From Chloroflexota bacterium (GTDB lineage: Bacteria > Chloroflexota > Anaerolineae > DTPP01), in the NCBI GenBank assembly GCA_012514615.1, contig JAAYZY010000625.1:1-6971 (forward strand): a stretch of DNA of 6,971 nucleotides. The letters run 5' to 3'. The translations under genes were made by a program, and so were the position numbers. Each line of letters begins with the position of its first letter. Within the stretch, counting starts at the first letter, position 1. The notes beneath the pieces are model-generated. The model was not told the origin of the DNA, did no database searches, and saw only the letters and a list, made by a program, of their open reading frames with translations. Positions 1 to 6,194 of this stretch are shown piece after piece.

Positions 1-1170
1 CTGGAGGCGCAAGGCGCCGCGGTGAACGTGGCTACCTTCGTGGGTCACGTGACCCTGCGGGAAGCGGTGCTGGGGGAGGAGAACCGCCCGCCCAGGCCCA
101 GCGAGCTGGCGGCCATGAAGGACCTGCTGGCGCAAGGGTTGGACGAGGGCTCGTGGGGCCTCAGCAGTGGGCTCATCTACAGGCCAGGGTCGTTCGCCGA
201 TACCGAAGAGCTGACAGCGCTGGCGGAGGTGGTGGGGCAGTACGGCGGCGTCTACGCCACGCACATCCGCGGCGAGCGGGAGACGCTGCTGCCGGCCGTG
301 GCCGAGGCCATCGCCATCGGTGAGCGAGCGGGCGTGCCGGTGCACATCTCTCACCTGAAGGCGGTGGGGCGGGAGAACTGGGGGCAGGCGGCGGCAGCCC
401 TGCAGTTGATGGAGCAGGCCCGCGGCCGCGGTGTGGACGTCACTTACGACAGCAAGCCGTTCCTGGGTACCCCGGTGAAGGTCTGGACGGGGATGATCCC
501 GGCCTGGGCCCGAACCGGCGCCCTGGAAGACCTGCGCCGGCGCTTCGCCGACCCGCAGGCGCGGCAGCGCATTCTGGCCGAGACGCCGCCCCAGGGCTGG
601 GAGACGATCTTCGTGGCTCGCTACGCTGCCGAGCCGGCCTGGTGCGGCCGCTCTCTGGCCGACCTGGCCCAAGAACAGGGCCTCAGCCCCCTGGAGCTGG
701 CCCTGGAGATGTTCGTGGCCGACCCGGATCACGAGACGATCCAGAGCGACTGCCTGAGCGAGACCGACGTGCAGCGCACGGTGAGCCACCCCTTGGGCAT
801 GATCTCCAGCGACGCCCTGCTGCACCCCCAGGGCCTGCCGCACCCCCGCTCGTACACCGCGTTTGCCGAGGCGCTGCAGCGCTACGTGAGGGAAGAACAG
901 GTCCTCTCCCTGGGGGAGGCGGTGCGGCGGATGACTTCGGCGCCGGCCCAGCGGCTGGGCCTGGGGGAGAGGGGCCTGCTGCTGCCAGGCTGGAAGGCCG
1001 ACGTGGTGGTGTTCGACCCCCAGCGGATCTGCAGCCGGGCGACCTATGGGGACCCCCGGCAACCGCCGCTGGGGATCGAGGCGGTCTTCGTTTCGGGCCG
1101 CCGCACGGTGGAGCGGGGCGCGCCCACCGGCGTCAGGGCCGGCCGCGTGCTGCGGCGCGGTGTAGATTGA
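1..1170 (+). CDS. N-acyl-D-amino-acid deacylase family amidohydrolase, 5'-truncated by window edge
   Basis: The reading frame is open from base 1 to the TGA at 1168-1170 (389 codons), so the true start lies upstream and any GTG/ATG near the left edge is internal. The family hydrolyses N-acyl-D-amino acids, or related amide-bonded compounds, to the free amino acid plus a carboxylate, using a zinc amidohydrolase barrel. Seen here, numbering codons from base 1: the NVATFVGH stretch at the edge, SGLIYRPGSFADTEEL, the presumed metal ligands H88 (in THIRGE) and H118 (in ISHLK), the conserved ENWG, D271 in ISSDA, and a C-terminal beta-sandwich end (LLPGWKADVVVFDP). Full-length relatives are about 480-530 residues, so roughly 100 N-terminal residues, including the HxH motif, are outside the window. 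The segment usually reading DxYPY is DSKPF here, so substrate preference may differ. It lies 17 nt before the next amidohydrolase and is probably in one operon with it. The family is sure; the exact substrate is not (dihydroorotase-like or peptide-type amidohydrolases are less likely alternatives). Confidence 0.85.
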   Translation: MEAQGAAVNVATFVGHVTLREAVLGEENRPPRPSELAAMKDLLAQGLDEGSWGLSSGLIYRPGSFADTEELTALAEVVGQYGGVYATHIRGERETLLPAVAEAIAIGERAGVPVHISHLKAVGRENWGQAAAALQLMEQARGRGVDVTYDSKPFLGTPVKVWTGMIPAWARTGALEDLRRRFADPQARQRILAETPPQGWETIFVARYAAEPAWCGRSLADLAQEQGLSPLELALEMFVADPDHETIQSDCLSETDVQRTVSHPLGMISSDALLHPQGLPHPRSYTAFAEALQRYVREEQVLSLGEAVRRMTSAPAQRLGLGERGLLLPGWKADVVVFDPQRICSRATYGDPRQPPLGIEAVFVSGRRTVERGAPTGVRAGRVLRRGVD

Positions 1171-1174
1171 GAAC

Positions 1175-1180
1175 AGGAGG
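1175..1180 (+). promoter_or_regulatory. Shine-Dalgarno site that fixes the GTG start of the second amidohydrolase
   Basis: A perfect AGGAGG lies 7 nt before GTG at 1188. The same frame is open back to 642, inside the upstream gene, but that stretch has no recognisable protein sequence. The protein beginning at 1188 starts directly with the typical amidohydrolase N-terminus (TDILVSGGTVITMD). Confidence 0.9.
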
Positions 1181-1187
1181 CTCTCAC

Positions 1188-2633
1188 GTGACCGACATTC
1201 TGGTGAGCGGCGGGACAGTGATCACCATGGACCCCTGGCGACGGGTCATTGACGACGGCGCGGTGGCGGTGCAGGGCGACCGCATCGTGGCCGTGGGCCC
1301 CCGGGCGGAGGTGGAAGCGCAGCACCCGCAGGCCCGCCAAGTCATCTCGGCGCGGGAGATGGCCGTCCTGCCCGGCCTCATCGACGGCCACAGCCACGCC
1401 GGGCACTCGCTGGTGAAGACGTTGGGAGCCGACCGCTCTGACCTGTGGTACCAGGCCTGCGAGACGATCTACGCCGAAGGGTCGGACGAGGCGTTCTGGC
1501 AGGCCGATGCGCTGCTCACCGGCCTGGAGCGCCTGAAGTTCGGCACCACCTGCGCTGTGACCTTCCTGGGCGGTGGGTCGTCGGTCATGCGCACCGACGA
1601 CCCGGTCTTCGGCAGCCTGCACTGCCAGGCCACTGCGCAGTTGGGCCTGCGGGAGTTCCTGGCCGTGGGGCCGCGCCAAGCGCCGTTCCCCCGCCGCTAC
1701 GCCCGCTGGGAAGGCTCGACCCGGCGCGACGTGTGGGTGCACTTCCAGGACCACGTGCGCACCTGCGAGACGCTCATCGAGCGTTGGCATGGCGCGGCCA
1801 ATGGCCGGATCCACCTGACCATGGCTTTCCCCACGCACCATCCGGAGCGCCAGCCGCTGCAGGGCGAGGCCCTGGCCGACCTGCGGCAGCGCGCCCAGAC
1901 CATGCGCGCCTTGAGCCGGCGGCATGGCCTGCGCTTCACCCAAGATGGTCACCGCCGCGGCAGCGTGCGCTTCGCTCATCAGGAGCTGGACCTGCTGGGG
2001 CCGGACGTGTTGCTCTCCCACGCTACCGATCTCACGGAAGAAGAGGTGGCCATCTGCGCCGAGACCGGCACGCGCATCGTGCACAACCCCAGCGCCGTGG
2101 CCTCCATGACCGGCCGCTGCCCTGTGCCAGAGCTGCTGGACGCCGGCGTCACCGTCATGCTGGGGTCTGACGCCACCGCCCCAGACCGCAGCAGCGACAT
2201 GTTCCGGCACATGTTCCAGGCCATGCGCTACCACCGCCGCCAGCAGCGTGACCCGCTCTACCTGCCGCCAGGAAAGGCGCTGGAGATGGTTACCATCGAC
2301 GCAGCCCACGCCCTGGGCTTGGAGCACGAGATCGGCTCGCTGGAAGTGGGCAAGAAGGCCGACCTCATCTTGGTGGACCTGCGTCAGGCGCACCTCTACC
2401 CGCCGGGGATGCCGGTGCATCGCCTGGCCTACTTCGCCAACGGGCACGATGTGCACACGGTGATGGTGGATGGCCGGGTGCTCATGCGCAACCGTGCCGT
2501 GCAGACGGTGGACGAGGATGATGTGCTGGATCAGGCAGCCCGGGCCAGCCAGGAGATGCTGACGCGCAGCGGCCTGGCGCACCTCCAGGAGACGCCGGAC
2601 GGCTTCTGGGGGCGCAGCCGCTACCCCTGGTGA
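1188..2633 (+). CDS. Metal-dependent amidohydrolase, MTA/SAH deaminase-chlorohydrolase superfamily
   Basis: A complete 481-residue protein starting at GTG. Architecture is typical of subtype III-like amidohydrolases. A short N-terminal beta-sandwich half (residues 1-60, DILVSGGTVITMD) precedes a TIM barrel opening with the metal motif GLIDGHSH (H68, H70). The beta-6 histidine is in LLSHAT (H278), followed by VHNPSAVASM (H299), and the beta-8 aspartate is in MLGSDA (D328). The C-terminal sandwich signature is GSLEVGKKADLILVDL (383-398), then VMVDGRVLMRN. Such enzymes hydrolyse C-N or C-Cl bonds, commonly deaminating purine or triazine rings, in the cytoplasm. The beta-5 motif normally reads HxxE, but the equivalent stretch here is FTQDGHRRG (250-258): H255 is the only histidine and no glutamate follows three residues later. 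The usual deaminase chemistry is therefore not assured and no gene symbol is given. It probably shares an operon with the D-aminoacylase-type gene upstream. It converges on radA with only 10 nt between the stop codons. Superfamily certain, reaction unknown. Confidence 0.9.
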   Translation: MTDILVSGGTVITMDPWRRVIDDGAVAVQGDRIVAVGPRAEVEAQHPQARQVISAREMAVLPGLIDGHSHAGHSLVKTLGADRSDLWYQACETIYAEGSDEAFWQADALLTGLERLKFGTTCAVTFLGGGSSVMRTDDPVFGSLHCQATAQLGLREFLAVGPRQAPFPRRYARWEGSTRRDVWVHFQDHVRTCETLIERWHGAANGRIHLTMAFPTHHPERQPLQGEALADLRQRAQTMRALSRRHGLRFTQDGHRRGSVRFAHQELDLLGPDVLLSHATDLTEEEVAICAETGTRIVHNPSAVASMTGRCPVPELLDAGVTVMLGSDATAPDRSSDMFRHMFQAMRYHRRQQRDPLYLPPGKALEMVTIDAAHALGLEHEIGSLEVGKKADLILVDLRQAHLYPPGMPVHRLAYFANGHDVHTVMVDGRVLMRNRAVQTVDEDDVLDQAARASQEMLTRSGLAHLQETPDGFWGRSRYPW

Positions 2634-2643
2634 GTGGGGAGGG

Positions 2644-4035
2644 TCAGCTCTCGTCTCGCCCTTGAGGCGGCCCCACTAGGGCGGCGTCCAGCGCCTCTGG
2701 CAGCGTGCGGGCGGGGATGATCTCCAGCCCCACCTCGGGGCGTTCGCGGCCCCGCAGCGGAGGGATGATGCAGCGCCGGAAGCCCAGCTTGGCCGCCTCC
2801 CGCAGGCGACGCTCCAACTGGCCCACGCTGCGAATCTCGCCGCTGAGGCCCACTTCGCCCACCACCGCCAGGTCGGCGGCCACCGGTCGGTTGCGGTAGC
2901 TGGAGGCCACGGCCACCGCCACCGCCAGGTCGGCGGCGGGCTCGCTGATGCGCAGACCGCCCACCACGTTGACGAAGAGGTCTTGGGCTGTGAGGTTGAG
3001 GCCCACCCGCTTGCCCAGTACGGCGGCCAGCAACAGCAGGCGGTTGAAGTCGATGCCGTTGGCGGTGCGGCGGGGCTGGCCGAAGGGCGAGGCGCTGGAA
3101 AGGGCCTGGATCTCCACCAGCAGCGGGCGCGTCCCTTCCATGGTCACGGCGATGGCTGAGCCGGCGGCGTTGGGCAGCCGCTCGGAGAGGAACGCCTCGG
3201 AGGGGTTGCGCACCTCCTGCAAGCCATCCTCGGTCATCTCGAAGACGCCCACCTCCTCTGTGGAGCCGAAACGGTTCTTCACGCTGCGCAGCAAGCGGTA
3301 GGCGTGGAAGCGCTCCCCCTCCAGGTAGAGGACCGTGTCCACGATGTGCTCCAAGACACGGGGGCCGGCGATGGAGCCGGCCTTGGTGACATGCCCCACC
3401 AAGAAGACCGGCACGCCGCTGGCTTTGGCCTGGCGCAGCAAGGCCGCGGCGCACTCCCGCACCTGGCTGACGCTGCCAGCCGCCGATTCCAGCTCCGACA
3501 TGTAGATCGACTGGATCGAATCCACCACCGCCAAGCGTGGCTGCACCTGCTGGATCTGGGCGACGATCTGCGTCAGGTTGGTCTCGGCCAAGACGTAGAG
3601 GCTGGGGTCGCGGATGCCCAGACGCTCGGCGCGCATGCGGATCTGGCGGGCAGACTCTTCGCCGGAGACGTAGAGCACCTTGCCGCCGGCCGCGGTGATG
3701 TAGGCCGACATCTGCAAGAGCAGGGTGGACTTGCCGATGCCCGGGTCGCCCGACAGCAGCACCACAGAGCCGGGCACGATGCCCCCGCCCAGGACGCGGC
3801 TAAGCTCTTCCACCGGCAGCTCCAGGCGGGCGAAGCTCTCCATCTCGATCTCAGTGAGGGCCTGGGCCGTGCCGCCTGGGGTCCCCAGCAGGCCCTGGGC
3901 CTCCCGCTCTGGGCTGGTCTCCAGCAGCGTCTCCACCAGGGTGTTCCACTCGCCGCAGTCGGGGCAGCGGCCGGCCCAGCGCAGCTGCACCGAGCCGCAG
4001 TTCTGACAAACGTAGCGTGTGCGCGTCTTGCTCAT
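2644..4035 (-). CDS. radA: DNA repair/recombination ATPase RadA (Sms)
   Basis: A complete 463-residue protein, the usual RadA length. In order: an N-terminal C4 zinc finger (C10, C13, C24, C27; YVCQNCG and GRCPDCGEW), a RecA-like ATPase core with Walker A GDPGIGKST (96-104, K102) and Walker B LAVVDS (169-174, D172), the RadA-specific KNRFG motif (253-257), and a C-terminal Lon-protease-like domain (about 290-455) with EPAADLAVAVA and VGEVGLSGEIR. RadA is a hexameric, DnaB-like helicase/branch-migration ATPase that processes recombination intermediates with RecA in the cytoplasm; the Lon-like domain is a scaffold and not an active protease in studied members. It is the last gene of a four-gene minus-strand operon. 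Its ATG overlaps the stop of the preceding membrane-protein gene by 4 nt (ATGA), and a GGGGAG ribosome site lies 8 nt upstream, within that gene. No disA neighbour, familiar from Firmicutes, is seen. Confidence 0.97.
   Translation of the reverse strand: MSKTRTRYVCQNCGSVQLRWAGRCPDCGEWNTLVETLLETSPEREAQGLLGTPGGTAQALTEIEMESFARLELPVEELSRVLGGGIVPGSVVLLSGDPGIGKSTLLLQMSAYITAAGGKVLYVSGEESARQIRMRAERLGIRDPSLYVLAETNLTQIVAQIQQVQPRLAVVDSIQSIYMSELESAAGSVSQVRECAAALLRQAKASGVPVFLVGHVTKAGSIAGPRVLEHIVDTVLYLEGERFHAYRLLRSVKNRFGSTEEVGVFEMTEDGLQEVRNPSEAFLSERLPNAAGSAIAVTMEGTRPLLVEIQALSSASPFGQPRRTANGIDFNRLLLLAAVLGKRVGLNLTAQDLFVNVVGGLRISEPAADLAVAVAVASSYRNRPVAADLAVVGEVGLSGEIRSVGQLERRLREAAKLGFRRCIIPPLRGRERPEVGLEIIPARTLPEALDAALVGPPQGRDES
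2862..2937. repeat. 19-bp exact direct repeat inside radA
   Basis: The same 19 bases (beginning CCACCGCCAGG on the plus strand) occur at 2862-2880 and 2919-2937, 57 nt apart, so in the same reading frame. Both copies encode AADLAV in the Lon-like domain (around residues 367-372 and 386-391). The first lies in the family-conserved EPAADLAVA; the second seems coincidental, favoured by GC-rich codon use. An in-frame 57-nt deletion between copies is possible in principle. Not a mobile or regulatory repeat. Confidence 0.6.
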
Positions 4036-4655
4036 GGCAGCGTCTCCCCGTGGAGGTCGCTCTGCCGTCGGAAGCGCGCGCTAGGGGGCGCTTGCGTGCG
4101 ATAGCGCCAGCGCTCGATGGCCGAGTCCAGCGCCTGGTGCAGGGCCAGCCAATCCGGCGCTAGCAACAGCAGGCCTTGGCCGTTGTGGCTGAGGAAGTGC
4201 GCCCCCAGGCGCTTGCGGATCCACGGTGGGGACTGCGGCCATTCCCGCAAGACCACCACCACGGCGGAACGCTCGGCGTAGCCGCGGACCGCTTCCATCT
4301 CCCGGCGGGCCAACGTCTCCGGGGGGAACTCCTTTTGGATAACGGTGGCGTGGGTGAGCTCGATGGCGGCGTAGGGGACCGACAGCGTCTGCCCGGGCAG
4401 GCGGATGATGAACTCCTCCGACCCGAGGGCGACTAGGCCGGGGCGGGTCGCCCGCCATTGCAGGGCCACCAGGAGCACCACGGCCGCCGCGCCCGCCAGC
4501 CAGAAAGGCCGCAGCGGCTGCAGCGGCTCGGGGTTCCAGAGGTAGAGCGCGCCCAGGCCCAGGACCACCAGCAGGCCGGCCCAGAAGGCGGCCTCCCACT
4601 GTCCGCTGAAGGTCAACAGACGGAAGGTCGTTGGACTGTCGCTGTGTCTCGCCAT
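4032..4655 (-). CDS. Two-TM membrane protein of unknown function with a possible PH-like cytoplasmic domain
   Basis: A 207-residue protein that I do not recognise as a named family. It has a short polar N-terminus (1-20), two hydrophobic segments likely to be membrane helices (about 23-40, AFWAGLLVVLGLGALYLW, and 51-67), and then a soluble domain of about 115 residues (73-185). The soluble part alternates short beta-strand-like stretches (EEFIIRLPGQTLSVPYAAIE, AVVVVLREW, GQGLLLLAPDW) and ends in an amphipathic helix (LALHQALDSAIERW). That pattern recalls bacterial PH-like domains, but this is inference from pattern only. The tail (186-207) is polar and probably disordered. The start ATG has GGAGGA 5 nt upstream. 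It follows the phosphatase gene after 19 nt and overlaps radA by 4 nt, so its translation is probably coupled to RadA. A role in placing or tuning the repair proteins at the membrane is only a guess. Confidence 0.75.
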   Translation of the reverse strand: MARHSDSPTTFRLLTFSGQWEAAFWAGLLVVLGLGALYLWNPEPLQPLRPFWLAGAAAVVLLVALQWRATRPGLVALGSEEFIIRLPGQTLSVPYAAIELTHATVIQKEFPPETLARREMEAVRGYAERSAVVVVLREWPQSPPWIRKRLGAHFLSHNGQGLLLLAPDWLALHQALDSAIERWRYRTQAPPSARFRRQSDLHGETLP

Positions 4656-4674
4656 AGGGTTCCTCCCCGGCCGG

Positions 4675-5310
4675 TCAATCGTCCAGATGTGAGGCGTCGT
4701 TCCAGGTGATCAGCTCCGCTCGGCCGTCGGGCCAGACCCGCATCAAGGAAAGAGAGGTGTTGTCGGCCACGGGACGACGCTTCTCCTCGCCCAGCAGGGC
4801 AGCCACCCCCGCCGAAATGACTCCGCCGTGGGTCACCAGCAGCACCGTCTCCCCGGGGTGAAGGGCGGCGATTTCCAGCGCGGCCTGCCGCACCCGTTGG
4901 GCGAAGGCCAGCCGCTGCTCGCCGCCGGGCCAGGTGTAGGCAAGGTCGTCGCGGTTGGCCCGCTGAGCCTCGGCAGTGGGGTAGCTCTGGCGGAAGGCCT
5001 CGATGGTGAGCCCTTCTGCAACGCCCAGGTGCATCTCCCGCAGGTCGCTCCAGACGACGGGGACAGCGCCCAGCTCTTGGGCAACGATGGCTGCGGTCTG
5101 CCGGGCCCGCCCCAAGGGGCTGCAGTAGATCTGGCAGATGGGGGGCGCCCAGGCGGCCAAGCGCAGGGCGGCGCGCTGGGCCTGCCAGCGGCCTGCGTTG
5201 GTGAGGGCGGTGTCGCTGTTGCCCTGCAGGATGCCTTGCACGTTGGCTTCCGTCTCGCCATGGCGGAGGAAGAGCAGGTCAGTGGGGAGGGCATGACGCT
5301 GGTTGGTCAT
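4675..5310 (-). CDS. Histidine phosphatase superfamily (phosphoglycerate mutase-like) protein
   Basis: A 211-residue protein of the branch-1 histidine phosphatase fold. Visible active-site motifs: LFLRHGET (R16, phospho-acceptor H17, E19), SPLGRARQTA (S64, R68, T72), LREMHLGVAEG (acid E92; E99-G100) and the second catalytic histidine in VTHGG (H161). Members dephosphorylate small phosphorylated metabolites or act as cofactor-dependent mutases. The short length and lack of mutase-specific insertions favour a phosphatase (GpmB/PhoE/CobC-like), but the substrate cannot be read from sequence. The start at 5308-5310 is chosen because its ATG overlaps the nth stop by 4 nt (ATGA) and has GAGGA 6 nt upstream. 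The frame is open further, to 5406, but that part has no family similarity and lies fully within nth. Second gene of the nth-radA operon. Confidence 0.92.
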   Translation of the reverse strand: MTNQRHALPTDLLFLRHGETEANVQGILQGNSDTALTNAGRWQAQRAALRLAAWAPPICQIYCSPLGRARQTAAIVAQELGAVPVVWSDLREMHLGVAEGLTIEAFRQSYPTAEAQRANRDDLAYTWPGGEQRLAFAQRVRQAALEIAALHPGETVLLVTHGGVISAGVAALLGEEKRRPVADNTSLSLMRVWPDGRAELITWNDASHLDD

Positions 5311-6002
5311 GGTTGGTCCTCGTGGTTGGGGTGGGACGAGGCGGCGTACCAGGCGCAGAGATCCGGCAAGACGCAGACTTGGCAGCGAGGCCGCCGGGCC
5401 GCGCACACCTCGCGCCCGTGGGCGATGATGTTCAGGTGGAAGGCGTAGTAGGTCTCGGGCGGCATGAGCGCTTCCAGCAGGTCGTGGGCCTTCTCGCGCG
5501 TGGCCGCAGGCGGGATGAGGCCCAGACGCTTGGTCACTCGGTGGACGTGGGTATCCACGGGGAACGCCGGCATCCCCAAGGCGAAGAGCAAGACGATGGC
5601 CGCCGTCTTGGGGCCGATGCCGTTGAAGGAGGTCAGCCAGCGCCGCGCTTCGACCACCGGCAGCGTGCGCAAGAACTCCAGGTCCAGCGCGCCGCGCTCT
5701 TGCTGGATGCGCTGCAGGGTGGCCTTGATGTGGGCGGCCTTCTGCCCGCCCAGGCCGGCCACCTGGATCGCCTCAGCGATGGCTCCCACCGGCGCGTCGC
5801 GTACCTGCTCCCAGGTGGGGAAGCGCAGCCGCAGGCGTTCGTAAGCGCGGTCCCGCAGGACGTCGTTGGTATTCTGGCTGATGATGGTGTTTACCAGCGT
5901 GTCCACGGGGTCGAACGGGCGCGTCGTGGGCTCCCCGTAGACCGACGTGAGACGGTGGTGAATCTCCAGCGCGGCGGGAAGGAGCTCGGAGCGGTCGGAC
6001 AT
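5307..6002 (-). CDS. nth: Endonuclease III (DNA glycosylase/AP lyase, Fe-S)
   Basis: A 231-residue protein, slightly longer than the 211-residue E. coli enzyme. Nth removes oxidised pyrimidines from DNA and nicks the resulting abasic site (base-excision repair, cytoplasm). Seen: the N-terminal helical region with IISQNTND (40-47), the helix-hairpin-helix SFNGIGPKTAAIVLL (125-139) with catalytic K132, FPVDTHVHRV with catalytic D150, the HGREVC segment, and a C-terminal [4Fe-4S] cluster spaced C200-x6-C207-x2-C210-x5-C216. The frame is open upstream to 6140, but those 46 codons have no family similarity and would read through the predicted promoter. The ATG at 6000-6002 follows a GAGGTG ribosome site and begins the conserved domain correctly. 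First gene of the minus-strand operon; its stop overlaps the phosphatase start by 4 nt. All catalytic and cluster residues are present, so it should be active. Confidence 0.96.
   Translation of the reverse strand: MSDRSELLPAALEIHHRLTSVYGEPTTRPFDPVDTLVNTIISQNTNDVLRDRAYERLRLRFPTWEQVRDAPVGAIAEAIQVAGLGGQKAAHIKATLQRIQQERGALDLEFLRTLPVVEARRWLTSFNGIGPKTAAIVLLFALGMPAFPVDTHVHRVTKRLGLIPPAATREKAHDLLEALMPPETYYAFHLNIIAHGREVCAARRPRCQVCVLPDLCAWYAASSHPNHEDQP
5317..5321 (-). promoter_or_regulatory. Shine-Dalgarno site for the histidine phosphatase, inside the end of nth
   Basis: GAGGA on the minus strand lies 6 nt before the ATG at 5308-5310, within the last codons of nth. With the ATGA overlap this indicates translational coupling, and it supports the short start over the frame that runs back to 5406. 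Confidence 0.7.
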
Positions 6003-6009
6003 GCCTGTG

Positions 6010-6015
6010 CACCTC
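6010..6015 (-). promoter_or_regulatory. Shine-Dalgarno site fixing the nth start
   Basis: GAGGTG on the minus strand, 7 nt before the ATG at 6000-6002. It decides the start against the upstream-extended frame that reaches 6140. Confidence 0.75.
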
Positions 6016-6041
6016 AGCAACGGAGTGTACTTCGCCAGCCC

Positions 6042-6070
6042 ATGGTAGCACAGCCCAGCGCTGCGGTCAA
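6042..6070 (-). promoter_or_regulatory. Predicted sigma70-type promoter for the nth-radA operon
   Basis: Read on the minus strand: -35 TTGACC (6065-6070, 5 of 6 consensus), a 17-nt spacer, and -10 TACCAT (6042-6047, 4 of 6), preceded by an extended -10 TG motif (TGC at 6048-6050). Transcription should start near 6035-6036, giving a leader of about 33 nt before the nth ATG. No other comparable promoter is obvious within the four-gene operon. Confidence 0.7.
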
Positions 6071-6111
6071 GAGTGGGCCAGGGGGCACAGCTAAGCCGAC
6101 GGCGCGGCGTG

Positions 6112-6140
6112 TTGACAGGCGCACCCGCCCATGCTACCAT
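6112..6140 (+). promoter_or_regulatory. Predicted sigma70-type promoter for the sugar phosphate isomerase gene
   Basis: -35 TTGACA (6112-6117, perfect consensus), a 17-nt spacer, and -10 TACCAT (6135-6140, 4 of 6), with extended -10 TGC at 6132-6134. A start near 6146-6147 gives a leader of about 48 nt. The extended -10 nonamer TGCTACCAT is identical to that of the divergent nth promoter. Confidence 0.75.
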
Positions 6141-6179
6141 AGGCTAGCGTTACTCGCCGATCACCACGCACCTGGCCAG

Positions 6180-6185
6180 AGGAGG
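6180..6185 (+). promoter_or_regulatory. Shine-Dalgarno site of the sugar phosphate isomerase gene
   Basis: AGGAGG, within a longer AGAGGAGGG, lies 9 nt before the ATG at 6195. The strength of the match fixes the start of a gene whose 3' end is missing from the window. Confidence 0.85.
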
Positions 6186-6194
6186 GTTCGGACC

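Noticed and set aside
642..1187. An upstream in-frame extension of the second amidohydrolase.
   Set aside because: The translation is low-complexity Pro/Gly/Arg/Ala sequence overlapping the D-aminoacylase gene in another frame. A perfect ribosome site and the family N-terminus place the start at 1188.
1044..2582. A 512-codon open frame on the minus strand opposite the second amidohydrolase.
   Set aside because: It is antisense to a gene with clear family motifs, has no recognisable domains, and is rich in His/Gln/Ala/Gly/Val, as expected from the complement of GC-rich codons.
2656..2683. A CGCCC...GGGCG stem near the radA 3' end, considered as a terminator.
   Set aside because: The 5-bp stem has a long loop, lies inside the coding sequence and lacks a T-run on either strand.
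3304..4104. A 266-codon plus-strand open frame opposite radA.
   Set aside because: It is a shadow of radA with no domain signature or ribosome site that I can support.
6095..6108. A GCCG-N6-CGGC inverted repeat between the divergent promoters, considered as an operator.
   Set aside because: The arms are only 4 nt in GC-rich DNA, so chance occurrence is likely; it is not enough to call a binding site.
6003..6140. A 46-codon N-terminal extension of nth.
   Set aside because: No family similarity; it would run through the predicted nth promoter, and a good start with a ribosome site exists at 6000-6002.
6141..6194. A riboswitch or attenuator in the leader of the isomerase gene.
   Set aside because: The predicted leader is only about 48 nt, with no long stem, leader peptide or T-run visible.
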